A stretch of 64,000 nt of DNA from Mycobacterium florentinum (GTDB taxonomy: Bacteria; Actinomycetota; Actinomycetes; Mycobacteriales; Mycobacteriaceae). Of the stretch, positions 7,988 through 17,415 are shown in pieces. The notes under the pieces were generated by a model, which made no database searches, was not told the origin of the DNA, and saw nothing but the letters and a program-made list of their open reading frames with translations. Where the stretch lies: contig NZ_AP022576.1 of NCBI RefSeq assembly GCF_010730355.1, forward strand, positions 62,001 to 126,000. Reading direction: 5' to 3'. Position 1 is the first letter of the stretch; each line of letters starts with the position of its first letter. A program made the position numbers and the translations under genes.

Positions 7988-8487
7988 TCACTGAACGGAC
8001 GGAACGACCCGCCCGCCACCAGCCGGGCCGTCGGGCGACATCGTCACGCTTTGCTGACTGATCAGCCGGTAGGGCAGGCGGCGCAGCACGGTGCCGTCAA
8101 TGCTGACGGCGAACGTGTACGACCCGAGCTCGGCGAACGGAAGAATCGGCACGTTGACGGCCATGCAACATTCTGGCTGGTGCCGGCTTCGAGCAGCGGC
8201 GGACGGCCGAGGTTGATCCGCAGATCGATGCCGAACGCCAGATGATCGGTCGAATTCGTCTGTACTGCAACCGGGTTGCCATCAGCGTCGAGCAGAGCGA
8301 TGTGAACCGGATGGTCTTTGTTCGTCTCGATCCACGGGACTTCGATGATGAGTCCCACGGACAGCGACACCGACCACGGACCGGGCTGGCCGGCCGGAAC
8401 GACGGATTGATCGATCCCGCCGCCCAATACGTAGAGGCGGTTGTTTTGCACCTCCGCGTGGTTGCACAGCAGGGCGGTCAACTCCAT
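7988..8487 (-). pseudogene. Hypothetical protein gene with a -1 frameshift near 8163
   Basis: The frame opens at 8487 (good GGAGGA ribosome site) and reads MELTALLCNHAEVQNNRLYV and on to GTSQNVA. After that the open frame turns into low-complexity Arg/Ser residues and ends at 8062. The next frame continues sensibly as VNVPILPFAELGSYTFAVSI and then DGTVLRRLPYRLI, to a stop at 7988-7990. Adding one base between 8163 and 8164 restores NVALAVNV and a single product of about 166 aa. So the gene is broken by one missing base, or the base is a sequencing error. It looks like a DUF6941-type small protein of unknown role. It follows the ferredoxin gene by 29 bp and should be its third operon member. 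Confidence 0.7.
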
Positions 8488-8516
8488 GGCGATCGTCTCC
8501 TCCGTTGACGGGCTGA

Positions 8517-8711
8517 TCAGCGCGACACCGTGATTGCCTGCTCCGGACAGTTTTGCTCGCCGACGACGGCCTGGGCTTCCAGCTCACCCGAGACATCCTC
8601 GACAAGCACCACACAGTGGCCCAACTCGTCGGCATCGAAGACGCCGGGTGCCAGGCTGTAGCAGCGGCCGTGGCCGGTGCACAGGTCAGGGTCCACCGAG
8701 ACCCGGCTCAT
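8517..8711 (-). CDS. [3Fe-4S]-type ferredoxin partner of the adjacent P450
   Basis: This 64-aa ferredoxin has Cys11, Cys17 and Cys55-Pro as cluster ligands. The second position of a 4Fe-4S site is replaced by His14 (C-x2-H-x2-C), the mark of the small single-cluster ferredoxins that sit next to mycobacterial cytochrome P450 genes and pass electrons to them. Its ATG overlaps the P450 stop (ATGA), so the two are co-translated. The matching reductase is not in the window. Confidence 0.92.
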   Translation of the reverse strand: MSRVSVDPDLCTGHGRCYSLAPGVFDADELGHCVVLVEDVSGELEAQAVVGEQNCPEQAITVSR

Positions 8712-9877
8712 GACACCGCGAAGGTCAGCGGCAGCGATTCCACCGACCTCAACGCGGCGGTGTAGACCAGCTGGGTGCCCGGCTTGATCTCGTAATCCGG
8801 TATGCGGCGGTGAAATTCACGCAACGCCACCCGAAGCTCCATCCGGGCGAGGTGAGACCCGAGGCAGCGGTGCGGTCCGCCGCCGAACGCGCGGTGCCGG
8901 TTCGGGCTGCGGTTGAAGTCCACCACATCGGGATCGGGGAACTCGGCGGGGTCGGTATTAGCCGCGCCGAGTAACGGGCTGACCCGCTCGCCCTTGCTGA
9001 TCGGGCATCCGCCCACTTCGACGTCTTGCATCGCGACCCGAACCACTCCGGGAACCGGTGTCTCCCAACGCAATAACTCCTCGATGGCATGCGGCAAGAC
9101 GTCGGGCTCGGAGACGAGCTGATGGCGGTGTTCGGGGTGTCGCGCCAGGTAGACGAAGAAGCAGTCGAGCGAGTCGGTGACGGTGTCCAGTCCGGCGATC
9201 AGGAACAGGAAACAGATGTCGAGCAGCTCCTCGCGCGACAACGGTTCGCCGGCGATCTCGGAGGCGATCATCGCGGACAGCACGTCGTCACGTGGGCTGG
9301 CGATGTGGTCGTCGATGGCGCGTTCGAAGTACTCGTAAATCTGTTGCGCTACCGGCGCCGTGGATTCGTGGCGGCGGTTATAGCCGGAGTCGCCCTCGGG
9401 GCGGATGACACCGTCCTTCCACAGCAGAAACTGGTCGAGGTCTTCCAGCGGCAGCCCGAGCAATTGCAGGAACACGGTGCACGGCAACGGCACCGCGAAC
9501 TCTTCGTGGAAGTCGCATTCGCCCCGCCCGGCGAACCGGTCGATCATTTCGTTCACCAGCTCGGCGACGCGCGGCTCACGCCGGGCCATCTCGCGGGGGG
9601 TGAACAGGGGATCGAGGATGCGACGGTACTTCGCGTGCTCGGGCGGATCGATTTGCAGCGGGATCAGCGGTCGGACGTTGCCCAGATCGACCGCGTCCAT
9701 GTTCGAGGAAAACAGTTCGGTGCGCTTGAGCGCCATCTCGATATCGGCCAGGCGGCTGAGCACCACCGCCTGAGGCGACCGGAACACCGGGGTCGATTCG
9801 CGCAGCGCCTTGTACATCGGCTGGGGCTCCGCGATGCCCGCTACCGCCTGGTCGACGTAAGCATCGGCTTCTGTCAT
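8708..9877 (-). CDS. Cytochrome P450
   Basis: This 389-aa soluble bacterial P450 has the I-helix oxygen-activation segment AGLDTVTDS in mid-protein, the ExxR pair in EELLRWETP, and the haem loop FGGGPHRCLG, whose Cys is the axial ligand. Length and motifs are complete, so it should be active. I do not assign a CYP family number. It begins 98 bp before rnpB on the opposite strand and leads a three-gene unit with the ferredoxin and the frameshifted unknown gene. I recall no equivalent at this site in M. tuberculosis, so the cassette is likely accessory. Substrate unknown. Confidence 0.93.
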   Translation of the reverse strand: MTEADAYVDQAVAGIAEPQPMYKALRESTPVFRSPQAVVLSRLADIEMALKRTELFSSNMDAVDLGNVRPLIPLQIDPPEHAKYRRILDPLFTPREMARREPRVAELVNEMIDRFAGRGECDFHEEFAVPLPCTVFLQLLGLPLEDLDQFLLWKDGVIRPEGDSGYNRRHESTAPVAQQIYEYFERAIDDHIASPRDDVLSAMIASEIAGEPLSREELLDICFLFLIAGLDTVTDSLDCFFVYLARHPEHRHQLVSEPDVLPHAIEELLRWETPVPGVVRVAMQDVEVGGCPISKGERVSPLLGAANTDPAEFPDPDVVDFNRSPNRHRAFGGGPHRCLGSHLARMELRVALREFHRRIPDYEIKPGTQLVYTAALRSVESLPLTFAVS

Positions 9878-9962
9878 CTCGACAGCGTGACACCAACATC
9901 CTTATTGGGCAATGGTCGAGCAAGCCCCGGGGCGGTCGCTGGCCAGGAGATTGACCAGCGAG

Positions 9963-9968
9963 TACCGT
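9963..9968 (+). promoter_or_regulatory. -10 box of rnpB
   Basis: TACCGT fits TANNNT and lies 6 nt before the first base of the RNase P RNA P1 helix (9975). A weak -35 candidate, TGGCCA, is at 9940-9945 with a 17-bp spacer. Confidence 0.45.
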
Positions 9969-9974
9969 GTTCGT

Positions 9975-10390
<416 letters not shown>

Positions 10391-10397
10391 CCCACCG

Positions 10398-11966
10398 TCA
10401 GCGCGTCTTTTTCACCGACTTGTCGAGCTTGCTCAGCGCTTCGTCGAGCTGCTGACGGCAGCTCTCGGCCAGGTCGGACTCCTGCTGGTAGAGCAGACCG
10501 TAGGTGAAGGTGTCTTCGCCCGCGGCATGGGCGGCGTCGGCCTGCTGAACCAGGTGGTCGCGGCTGACGACGCTGTCTTGATGATCGCCGAGCAACGTCT
10601 GGATCGCCTTGGCCTGCTTGGAGACGTCGTCCGCGCCGGTCGCCGCCGCGGTATAGCGAAGTCGCTTGGCGCGCTTACGAATTACGTGCAGCGCCTCGTC
10701 GCGGTCGTGCTCTTCGTCGTCATGATGGTCCTCGTCGGCGGCAGGCCCGACGTGCTCCTCGTGGGCCTCTTGGGCGGCCTGGTCCGCTTCGGCGGCGGCC
10801 TTGGCGGCCTTGCGCACTTTCTTATAGGCGGCATCGATGGTGACCGGTGCCGGCTGCTCGCCGGTCGCGGTGACCCGGCTTTCGGCCACGATCGAATCGA
10901 GCGCGTCGAGCAGCCGGAAGTAGCGCTGCGACCGCATCGCGATCAACGAACGCCGCAACCCGGACTGGTAGCGGCGTTTGGCGCCCTCGACCAGGCGTTC
11001 GCGCACCGGTCCACGCACCAGCTCCGGTGCCAGCCGGTCCAGCTCTTGCTCGTAGCGCTGCGCGAGCACCTCGGCGTCGCGCGCCACGCCCAAGACACCG
11101 GCGAGCTCACGCAGTTCGTCGAGGACCCAGGCATGGGTGTCGTCGGACAACCCCGCCTGGGCGTCCTTCAGCAGGCTGCGGATCTTGCGGGTGGTGACCC
11201 GCATCTGGTGTACGGAGTCGTAGACGTCGGCGCGCACGGCGCGATCCCATACCAAGAGTTCGTCGATTTGCTCGGCGATCGCCCGCCGCACGGGGTCTTC
11301 GGGTGGCTTGGTCCCGTTCGTCGACGCCGTCGTCCCGAGCACCCTCGCCAGCTTGGATGCGTGGTTCGCGGGTTCGCCGCCGGCATCCAGCAGCCGGTTG
11401 CTCAGCCGGCCGAGCACCTCGGTGTCCGACGCGCCGCGGGATTCGTCGAGCTCGAGTTCCCATTCGCGCCACTCCTGCACGACCGGTTCCGCGTCGGGGC
11501 TATCGGTCGCATTGGTCGACCACGCGCGGACATGGTCGTTGCTGAACTCCGCGAAAGGCGCGCCCTCGATGCCGTACAGCACCTGGCTTTCGCGTTGGGT
11601 CGTGATCCGGGCGACGGGTTTGAGCGGCCGGTCGCGCACAATCGCCAGCACCACGTCCAGCAACTGGCCGGGGACGGTGTCGTCGTCCGCGGAGCCCAGC
11701 GGCGTGCGGATCTCGGTGCGGGCGTCGGGTCCGGCCGGCAACTTGAGGTGCCAGCCCGCGTCGTGGCCACCGGTGCGGCGCCGCAGCGTGACCTTGTTGC
11801 GGGCGAGGTCTTGCGTCTGCGTGTCGAAGTACACCGCGTCCAGCGATTGCGTCGGCAACTTCTCCACCCGGGCCACCGTCGCGATGCCTTCGAACGACGG
11901 TGTGACCGTCGAATCGGGGACGTCGAACTTGCGCTCGACCTCCAGATGGCGCGAGGGTTCTGGCAT
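10398..11966 (-). CDS. CYTH and CHAD domain protein (Rv2226 type)
   Basis: This 522-aa protein has an N-terminal CYTH (triphosphate tunnel) domain, with the signature ExExK read as EVERKF at residues 9-14 and alternating charged strands to about 200. A CHAD domain of helical His/Arg-rich repeats follows from about 235 to 510. CYTH enzymes hydrolyse triphosphates such as PPPi, and CHAD domains bind polyphosphate, so a polyphosphate-related role is likely but not shown. The CHAD region holds a charged insert (DEDHHDDEEHDRDE) near residue 420. The gene ends 8 bp after the rnpB 3' end on the other strand. Confidence 0.88.
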   Translation of the reverse strand: MPEPSRHLEVERKFDVPDSTVTPSFEGIATVARVEKLPTQSLDAVYFDTQTQDLARNKVTLRRRTGGHDAGWHLKLPAGPDARTEIRTPLGSADDDTVPGQLLDVVLAIVRDRPLKPVARITTQRESQVLYGIEGAPFAEFSNDHVRAWSTNATDSPDAEPVVQEWREWELELDESRGASDTEVLGRLSNRLLDAGGEPANHASKLARVLGTTASTNGTKPPEDPVRRAIAEQIDELLVWDRAVRADVYDSVHQMRVTTRKIRSLLKDAQAGLSDDTHAWVLDELRELAGVLGVARDAEVLAQRYEQELDRLAPELVRGPVRERLVEGAKRRYQSGLRRSLIAMRSQRYFRLLDALDSIVAESRVTATGEQPAPVTIDAAYKKVRKAAKAAAEADQAAQEAHEEHVGPAADEDHHDDEEHDRDEALHVIRKRAKRLRYTAAATGADDVSKQAKAIQTLLGDHQDSVVSRDHLVQQADAAHAAGEDTFTYGLLYQQESDLAESCRQQLDEALSKLDKSVKKTR

Positions 11967-12129
11967 TTTTTCGGCTCCGTTGGGGGGCGCGCCGACGCGG
12001 TATTACACGGTCATCGACGCTCGTAAATGGTTACCCATAGGGTGCCACACCGCACCTGCTCCGCTCTCAGCGATCATTGCCGCGGCGTGTCCACCGCCGC
12101 TGGCCTGGGCGGACGGATTGAGCCACCGA

Positions 12130-12375
12130 CTACGGGGGCGGGGGAGGCGGCGGCGTGGTGTCCTCCGGCATCGGCGCGTAATCCGCCGGCGGCGGCACAT
12201 AGCGCTGGATGGCGTCGGCGACATTGGCGCAACCGCTGACCGACACGCGTCGGCCGGCGCCGACACAGATACTGGCTTCCACCCGTCCGGCGGATCCCGT
12301 CGCGAAAATGATTCCGGGAATTGAGGTCATCCCCAGCACTGCCAGCAGTGCCCCGATCCAGCGCCGCCGATTCAT
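12130..12375 (-). CDS. Small exported protein with Pro-rich tail
   Basis: This 81-aa protein has an N-terminal MNRRRW and hydrophobic core (residues 8-27), a probable signal peptide or anchor. Two cysteines follow (SICVG, SGCAN), which could pair, and the protein ends in seven prolines. I chose the ATG at 12375 because the positively charged start and hydrophobic stretch begin there; the frame stays open further up without such features. Not recognised; function unknown. It is convergent with nothing and lies between the CYTH-CHAD gene and the haemophore-type gene. Confidence 0.6.
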   Translation of the reverse strand: MNRRRWIGALLAVLGMTSIPGIIFATGSAGRVEASICVGAGRRVSVSGCANVADAIQRYVPPPADYAPMPEDTTPPPPPPP

Positions 12376-12518
12376 CTCGCAAGCATATCGACCCCGGCGG
12401 CTACCGCGGCGGAGTTTTGCGTGTTTGCCAGATAAATGAATTTGGTCCATGGGATCGCCGCAGCCGCTTATGGTTTTGCGTGCCGGTACGTTTCGCATAC
12501 CTGAGGGAGGAGCTACCG

Positions 12519-12884
12519 ATGGTGTATTTCGCACTCGCCACGTCGCGCGCGGTCGGCGGCGCAATTGCCGCCGGGGCCATCAGCGGCGCAATGCTTTTCG
12601 CTGCCGTGGGCTCGGCTCAAGCGGACCCTGAGCCGCCGCCGCCACCGAACTGCACGGCGGCCGATCTCGCCCAGGTTTCGTCGGGGGTCGCGGCGGCGAC
12701 GTCGGTGTATCTGTTCAGCCATCCCGACGTCAACGCGTACTTCACCAGCCTAAAAGGCCAGCCGCGCAGCGAGATTGGCGATCAGATCAAGCAGTACATG
12801 GACGCCAACCCGCAGGCGCATGCCGACCTGGAAGCAATTCGCCAGCCGCTGACCGATTTCAAGGCTCGCTGCGGAATGCAGTAG
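12519..12884 (+). CDS. Exported haemophore-type (MHB domain) protein
   Basis: This 121-aa protein has a signal peptide cleaved after about Ala35 (SAQA-DPEP). The mature part opens with a Pro-rich stretch and Cys (PNCTAADL) and ends with a second Cys (ARCGM), enclosing a four-helix segment with LFSHPDVNAYFTSLKG. This pattern matches the mycobacterial haemophore haem-binding domain family, which includes Rv0203, a haem carrier. Haem binding by this member is inferred. The ATG at 12519 follows GAGGGAGGA. The stop lies one base from the convergent panB stop. Confidence 0.75.
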   Translation: MVYFALATSRAVGGAIAAGAISGAMLFAAVGSAQADPEPPPPPNCTAADLAQVSSGVAAATSVYLFSHPDVNAYFTSLKGQPRSEIGDQIKQYMDANPQAHADLEAIRQPLTDFKARCGMQ

Positions 12885-12885
12885 C

Positions 12886-13728
12886 TCAGAAGCAGTGTTC
12901 GTCGGCGGGGAAAACGCCGCCGGCCACTTCCTGCGCGTATTGGGTAGCGGCCCGGCGTAATTCGTCGCCGACGTTCGCGAATCGCTTGACGAATCGCGCC
13001 GACTTGCCGCTGCTCATACCCGCCATGTCCTGCCAGACCAGCACCTGCGCGTCGCAGTTCGGGCCGGCGCCGATCCCGACGGTCGGGATGGTCAGCTTGC
13101 CGGTGATCTGGGTGGCCAGCTCGGCGGGCACCATCTCCATGACGACGGAGAACGCGCCGGCTTCGGCGACGGCGATCGCGTCGTGCACCGTCTGCTCCGC
13201 CGCGTCGCCGCGGCCCTGCACCCTGAAGCCGCCCAGGCTGTTGACGCTTTGCGGAGTGAAGCCGATGTGGGCCATCACCGGGATGCCCGCCGCGCTCAGG
13301 CAGGCGATCTGCTCGGCCACCCGCTCACCGCCCTCGAGCTTGACCGCGTGCGCGCCGCCTTCCTTCATGAACCGGGTGGCGGCGGCCAGCGCGGCGCTGG
13401 GCCCGGCCTCGTAGCTGCCGAACGGCAGGTCGGCGACCACGAGGGCATGTGGCGCACCACGCACGACGCCACGAACCAGCGGGATCAGCTCATCGATGGA
13501 GACCGGCACCGTGGTGTCGTAGCCATACACGACGTTGGCCGCCGAGTCGCCGACCAGCAGCACCGGAATGCCGGCCTCGTCGAATACGCGGGCGGTCGAA
13601 TAGTCGTAGGCCGTGAGCATGGCCCACTTGTGGCCTTCGGCCTTCATTTTCTGGAGATGATGCGTACGGATTTTGGTCCGGGGCGTTTGCGACGCCGCGT
13701 TTGAACCGTAGACGTTCTGCTCAGACAT
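12886..13728 (-). CDS. panB: 3-methyl-2-oxobutanoate hydroxymethyltransferase
   Basis: PanB (280 aa) transfers a hydroxymethyl group from 5,10-methylene-tetrahydrofolate to alpha-ketoisovalerate, giving ketopantoate, the first step of pantothenate synthesis. Signature blocks are [14 protein letters not shown] (metal-binding Asp), [14 protein letters not shown] and [10 protein letters not shown], all intact. The protein matches its M. tuberculosis orthologue almost throughout, with the N-terminus MSEQNVYG. A second ATG one codon upstream (13731) is also possible. The gene is divergent from caeA. Confidence 0.97.
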   Translation of the reverse strand: MSEQNVYGSNAASQTPRTKIRTHHLQKMKAEGHKWAMLTAYDYSTARVFDEAGIPVLLVGDSAANVVYGYDTTVPVSIDELIPLVRGVVRGAPHALVVADLPFGSYEAGPSAALAAATRFMKEGGAHAVKLEGGERVAEQIACLSAAGIPVMAHIGFTPQSVNSLGGFRVQGRGDAAEQTVHDAIAVAEAGAFSVVMEMVPAELATQITGKLTIPTVGIGAGPNCDAQVLVWQDMAGMSSGKSARFVKRFANVGDELRRAATQYAQEVAGGVFPADEHCF

Positions 13729-13949
13729 CATTGTCCCTAAATGGTGGTCGGGTCGATCCTCGTGGCCGTTGAAGGTCCCCGGGTTCGTCTGACTTTCGCC
13801 ATTCTGCCATCTCTGCTGCGCAGTTGGAACGTCGCAGGGGTGTGAGACGTGCCATTGTGCGCATCGGTCAACACCGAATAACTACTGGTAGCCGACCGGC
13901 GGTGGCCGCTCACGAAAGTCTCAGGTTGTCTCTGGCAGCATGTGTTGGC

Positions 13950-15506
13950 ATGAGTCTGACTCGCCGCGACAGGTTCGCGCGCATGCTTCTGGTCTCGACA
14001 GCGATCGCTGCCGTGGCAATCGTTCTGGGGGGCTGCGTGCGCGTCGTCGCCGGGCACCCACTCATGGCGTCGCCGAGACTGGGTCAGCCGGTGGAGTGGA
14101 CGCAGTGTCGGGTCACCAGGGGATCGGTGAAGCTTCCCGCCGGCGCCATGTGCGGCCACCTCGCCGTGCCCGTCGACTACGACCACCCCGACGGCGACAT
14201 CGCTTCGCTGGCGATGATTCGTTTCCCCGCGACCGGCGACAAGCTCGGCTCGCTGGTGATCAACCCTGGTGGGCCAGGCGAATCCGGCATCGAAGCCGCG
14301 CTCGGCGTCGTTCAGACATTGCCCAAGCGGGTCCGCGAGCGGTTCGACCTGGTCGGTTTCGACCCGCGTGGTGTCGGGTCGTCGCGCCCGGCGATCTGGT
14401 GTAACTCCGACGCCGACAACGACCGGCTGCGCACCGAGCCGAACGTCGACTACAGTCCGGCCGGCGTCGCTCACATGGAGGACGAGACCAAGCAGTTCAT
14501 CGGCCGCTGCGTCGACAAGATGGGCAAGGATTTTCTGGCCAATGTCGGGACGGTCAACGTCGCCAAGGATCTGGATGCCATTCGCGCGGCGCTCGGCGAC
14601 GACAAACTGACCTACCTGGGCTACTCCTATGGCACCCGGATCGGGGCGGCCTACGCCGAGGCCTTCCCGCACAACGTGCGGGCGATGATCCTCGACGGCG
14701 CCGTCGACCCCAACGCCGACCCGATCGAAGCAGACCTGCGTCAGGCCAAGGGATTCCAGGACGCGTTCAACGACTACGCCACCGACTGCGCCAAGCAGTC
14801 GAACTGCCCGCTGGGCACCGACCCGTCCAAGGCCGTCGAGGTTTACCACAGCCTGATCGATCCGATGGTCGACCCGAACAACCAAATGGTCGGCAGGCCG
14901 ATACCGACCAAGGACCAGCGCGGATTGAGCTACAGCGACGCCGTCGTCGGCACCATCATGGCGCTGTACTCGCCGACGCTGTGGCATCACCTCACCGACG
15001 GCCTGAGGGAACTGACCGACAACCACGGCGACACCCTGCTGGCCCTGGCGGATATGTATATGCGTCGCGACCCGCACGGCCACTACACCAACGCCACCGA
15101 CGCGCGGGTTGCGATCAACTGCGTCGATCAGCCGCCAGTTACCGACCGCGCCAAGGTAATTGACGAAGATCGCCGCTCTCGCGAGATCGCTCCGTTCATG
15201 AGCTACGGCAAGTTCACCGGTGACGCGCCGCTGGGCACCTGTGCGTTCTGGCCGGTGCCGCCCACCAGCAAGCCGCATGCCGTCTCGGCGCCGGGCCTGG
15301 CCCCGACCGTCGTGGTGTCGACCACGCACGATCCGGCGACGCCGTACAAGGCCGGCGTCGATCTGGCGGGTCAGCTGCACGGCTCGCTGCTCACCTTCGA
15401 CGGCACCCAGCACACAGTCGTGTTCCAGGGCGACAGCTGCATCGACGACTACGTGACCGCGTACCTGATCGGTGGCACCACGCCGCCGAGCGGCGCGAAG
15501 TGCTAA
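13950..15506 (+). CDS. caeA: Cell-envelope serine protease CaeA/Hip1
   Basis: This 518-aa alpha/beta-fold exported protease corresponds to Rv2224c, which cleaves GroEL2 and alters host responses in M. tuberculosis. The signal peptide ends in a lipobox (VLGGC, Cys29 region), so it should be lipid-anchored. The triad is Ser226 in GYSYG, Asp461 in THDPATPY and His488 in TQHTVV, matching the tuberculosis positions after a 2-residue offset. VINPGGPGESG forms the oxyanion hole. The ATG at 13950 begins the signal sequence; the frame is open further up without similarity. A paralogue follows 103 bp downstream. Confidence 0.96.
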   Translation: MSLTRRDRFARMLLVSTAIAAVAIVLGGCVRVVAGHPLMASPRLGQPVEWTQCRVTRGSVKLPAGAMCGHLAVPVDYDHPDGDIASLAMIRFPATGDKLGSLVINPGGPGESGIEAALGVVQTLPKRVRERFDLVGFDPRGVGSSRPAIWCNSDADNDRLRTEPNVDYSPAGVAHMEDETKQFIGRCVDKMGKDFLANVGTVNVAKDLDAIRAALGDDKLTYLGYSYGTRIGAAYAEAFPHNVRAMILDGAVDPNADPIEADLRQAKGFQDAFNDYATDCAKQSNCPLGTDPSKAVEVYHSLIDPMVDPNNQMVGRPIPTKDQRGLSYSDAVVGTIMALYSPTLWHHLTDGLRELTDNHGDTLLALADMYMRRDPHGHYTNATDARVAINCVDQPPVTDRAKVIDEDRRSREIAPFMSYGKFTGDAPLGTCAFWPVPPTSKPHAVSAPGLAPTVVVSTTHDPATPYKAGVDLAGQLHGSLLTFDGTQHTVVFQGDSCIDDYVTAYLIGGTTPPSGAKC

Positions 15507-15609
15507 CCGAGCCGAACGCTGATTCGCGGCGGTGCCGCGCCGAGCCCGAGACCAAGGCGTGACCGATTCGCGCCGTCACAGGTATCGGAGGCTGCGACGA
15601 TTGACAGCC

Positions 15610-17157
15610 ATGTCGCGCCTGAGATTGTTGAGCTCGGCGCTGCTGTCGTTAGGCCTGCTGGTTGCGCTGCAACCGGCACTGCCCATGGCTGGTGCAACCC
15701 CGGAACCCGGTGAGGGTCAAACCCCGAATCCGGGGCCGCCGGCCGTGGCGTCGCCGACCTGGGGCAGTTGCAGCCAAGTTCTCACCGACAGCAGCGACGT
15801 CCCCACCGCACAATGCACCACCGTGTCGGTCCCGGTCGACTACAACAATCCCACTGGGGCACAAGCGAAGTTGGCGGTGATCAAGGTGCCGGCCACCGGC
15901 CAGCGGATCGGGTCGCTGTTGATCAATCCGGGCGGGCCCGGAGGGTCGGCCGTCGACATGGTGGCCGGGATGGCGCCGGATCTGCAGAACACCGACATCA
16001 CCCGCCACTTCGATCTGGTCGGGTTCGACCCGCGCGGCGTGGGCCACTCCACCCCGTCGCTGCGCTGCCGCACCGATGCCGAGTTCGACGCATACCGGAC
16101 CGAACCGATGGTCGATTACAGCCAGGCGGGTGTGACGCATATCGAGCAGATCTACCGGCAGTTGGCGCAGGAATGTGTGAGCCGGATGGGCAAAGACTTC
16201 TTGGCCAACGCCGGTACCGCGTCCGTGGCGCGCGATATGGACATGGTGCGTCAGGCGCTGGGCGAGGAGCAGATCAACTACCTCGGCTATAGCTACGGCA
16301 CCGAGCTGGGCACCGCGTATCTGGAACACTTCGCCGACCACGTGCGGGCGATGGTGCTCGACGGCGCCATCGACCCGACCGTGGACCCGGTTCAGGAAAA
16401 CATCAGCCAGACGGCGGGATTCCAAACCGCGTTCAACGACTATGCCGCGGACTGCGCGCACTCGCCGGCGTGCCCGCTGGGCACCGATCCGGCCCAGTTC
16501 GTCAACCGCTACCACGCACTGATCGACCCGCTCGTCGCCAAGCCGGGCCGCACCTCGGACCCGCGCGGCCTGAGCTACGCCGACGCGACCACCGGCACGA
16601 TCAATGCGCTCTACACCCCACAGCATTGGAAGTACCTGACCAGCGGCCTGCTCGGGTTGCAGCGCGGCACCGACGCGGGCGACCTGCTGCTGCTCGCCGA
16701 CGACTACCAGGGCCGCAACAAGCAGGGGCACTACGACAACGACCAGGACGCGTTCAACGCCGTCCGGTGTGTCGACGCGCCGGCGCCGACGGACCCGACG
16801 ACCTGGATATCGGCCGATCAACGGATCCGCCAGGCCGCGCCGTTCCTGAGCTACGGGCAGTTCACCGGCAACGCGCCCCGCGATCTGTGCGCGTTGTGGC
16901 CGGTGCCGGCGACGTCCGCGCCGCACACCACTGCGCCGGTCGCGCTGGGGAAGGTCGTCGTGGTCTCGACGACGCACGACCCGGCCACCCCGTACCAGGC
17001 GGGCGTGAGCCTGGCTCGCCAGCTAAGCGCCCCGTTGATCACCTTCGACGGGACCCAGCACACCGCGACGTTCGGCGGCAACCAGTGCGTGGACAGCGCG
17101 ATCGTGCGGTACTTCGTGACGGACACACCGCCGCCGGCGTTGCACTGCCAGCCCTGA
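15610..17157 (+). CDS. Exported serine protease paralogue of CaeA (Rv2223c type)
   Basis: This 515-aa protein aligns with CaeA along its whole length. Ser228 (GYSYG), Asp457 (THDPATPY) and His484 (TQHTAT) form the triad and LLINPGGPGGSA the oxyanion hole. Unlike CaeA, the signal peptide (about 1-30, ending PMAGA) has no lipobox Cys, so the product is predicted to be released rather than lipid-anchored. The pair arose by tandem duplication, as in M. tuberculosis. Substrate not known; members are described as tripeptidyl-aminopeptidase-like hydrolases. Confidence 0.92.
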   Translation: MSRLRLLSSALLSLGLLVALQPALPMAGATPEPGEGQTPNPGPPAVASPTWGSCSQVLTDSSDVPTAQCTTVSVPVDYNNPTGAQAKLAVIKVPATGQRIGSLLINPGGPGGSAVDMVAGMAPDLQNTDITRHFDLVGFDPRGVGHSTPSLRCRTDAEFDAYRTEPMVDYSQAGVTHIEQIYRQLAQECVSRMGKDFLANAGTASVARDMDMVRQALGEEQINYLGYSYGTELGTAYLEHFADHVRAMVLDGAIDPTVDPVQENISQTAGFQTAFNDYAADCAHSPACPLGTDPAQFVNRYHALIDPLVAKPGRTSDPRGLSYADATTGTINALYTPQHWKYLTSGLLGLQRGTDAGDLLLLADDYQGRNKQGHYDNDQDAFNAVRCVDAPAPTDPTTWISADQRIRQAAPFLSYGQFTGNAPRDLCALWPVPATSAPHTTAPVALGKVVVVSTTHDPATPYQAGVSLARQLSAPLITFDGTQHTATFGGNQCVDSAIVRYFVTDTPPPALHCQP

Positions 17158-17217
17158 GCCGACCGACGGGTCAGCGGGCGTGAGCCCCTTGAATGCCCCG
17201 GCGTGCGGGCTGCTTGA

Positions 17218-17415
17218 TCACCTGGTGAGAGCGTCGTGCAGACCCTGATTGATCCGGTCCTCGGTCGTTTGCCCGGGGGCGGGGGGCGGCGTCTGGCAGG
17301 TGCAGCTGAGGTCGTTGAACGCGGGGTCGGCGACTACGGGTGCAGCTTGGCTAGCGGGTTGCGCCATGGCGACGCCGAGACCGATAGCTCCGATGGCTAG
17401 CAGTTTGGTGATCAC
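17218..17415 (-). CDS. Small secreted protein
   Basis: This 65-aa protein starts with GTG behind a strong AGGAGG. Residues 1-25 form a signal peptide (LLAIGAIGLGVAMA, with ASQA-AP as a likely cut site). The mature peptide of about 40 residues contains CTC and a Pro-rich stretch. Not recognised. The good ribosome site and clean signal sequence make it a real gene rather than chance. Confidence 0.62.
   Translation of the reverse strand: MITKLLAIGAIGLGVAMAQPASQAAPVVADPAFNDLSCTCQTPPPAPGQTTEDRINQGLHDALTR

Noticed and set aside
13737..15413. A 558-codon frame antisense to caeA
   Set aside because: High GC opens long antisense frames. The plus strand encodes a full protease with signal peptide and triad, and the antisense translation has low-complexity Val/Gly/Arg composition and no motif.
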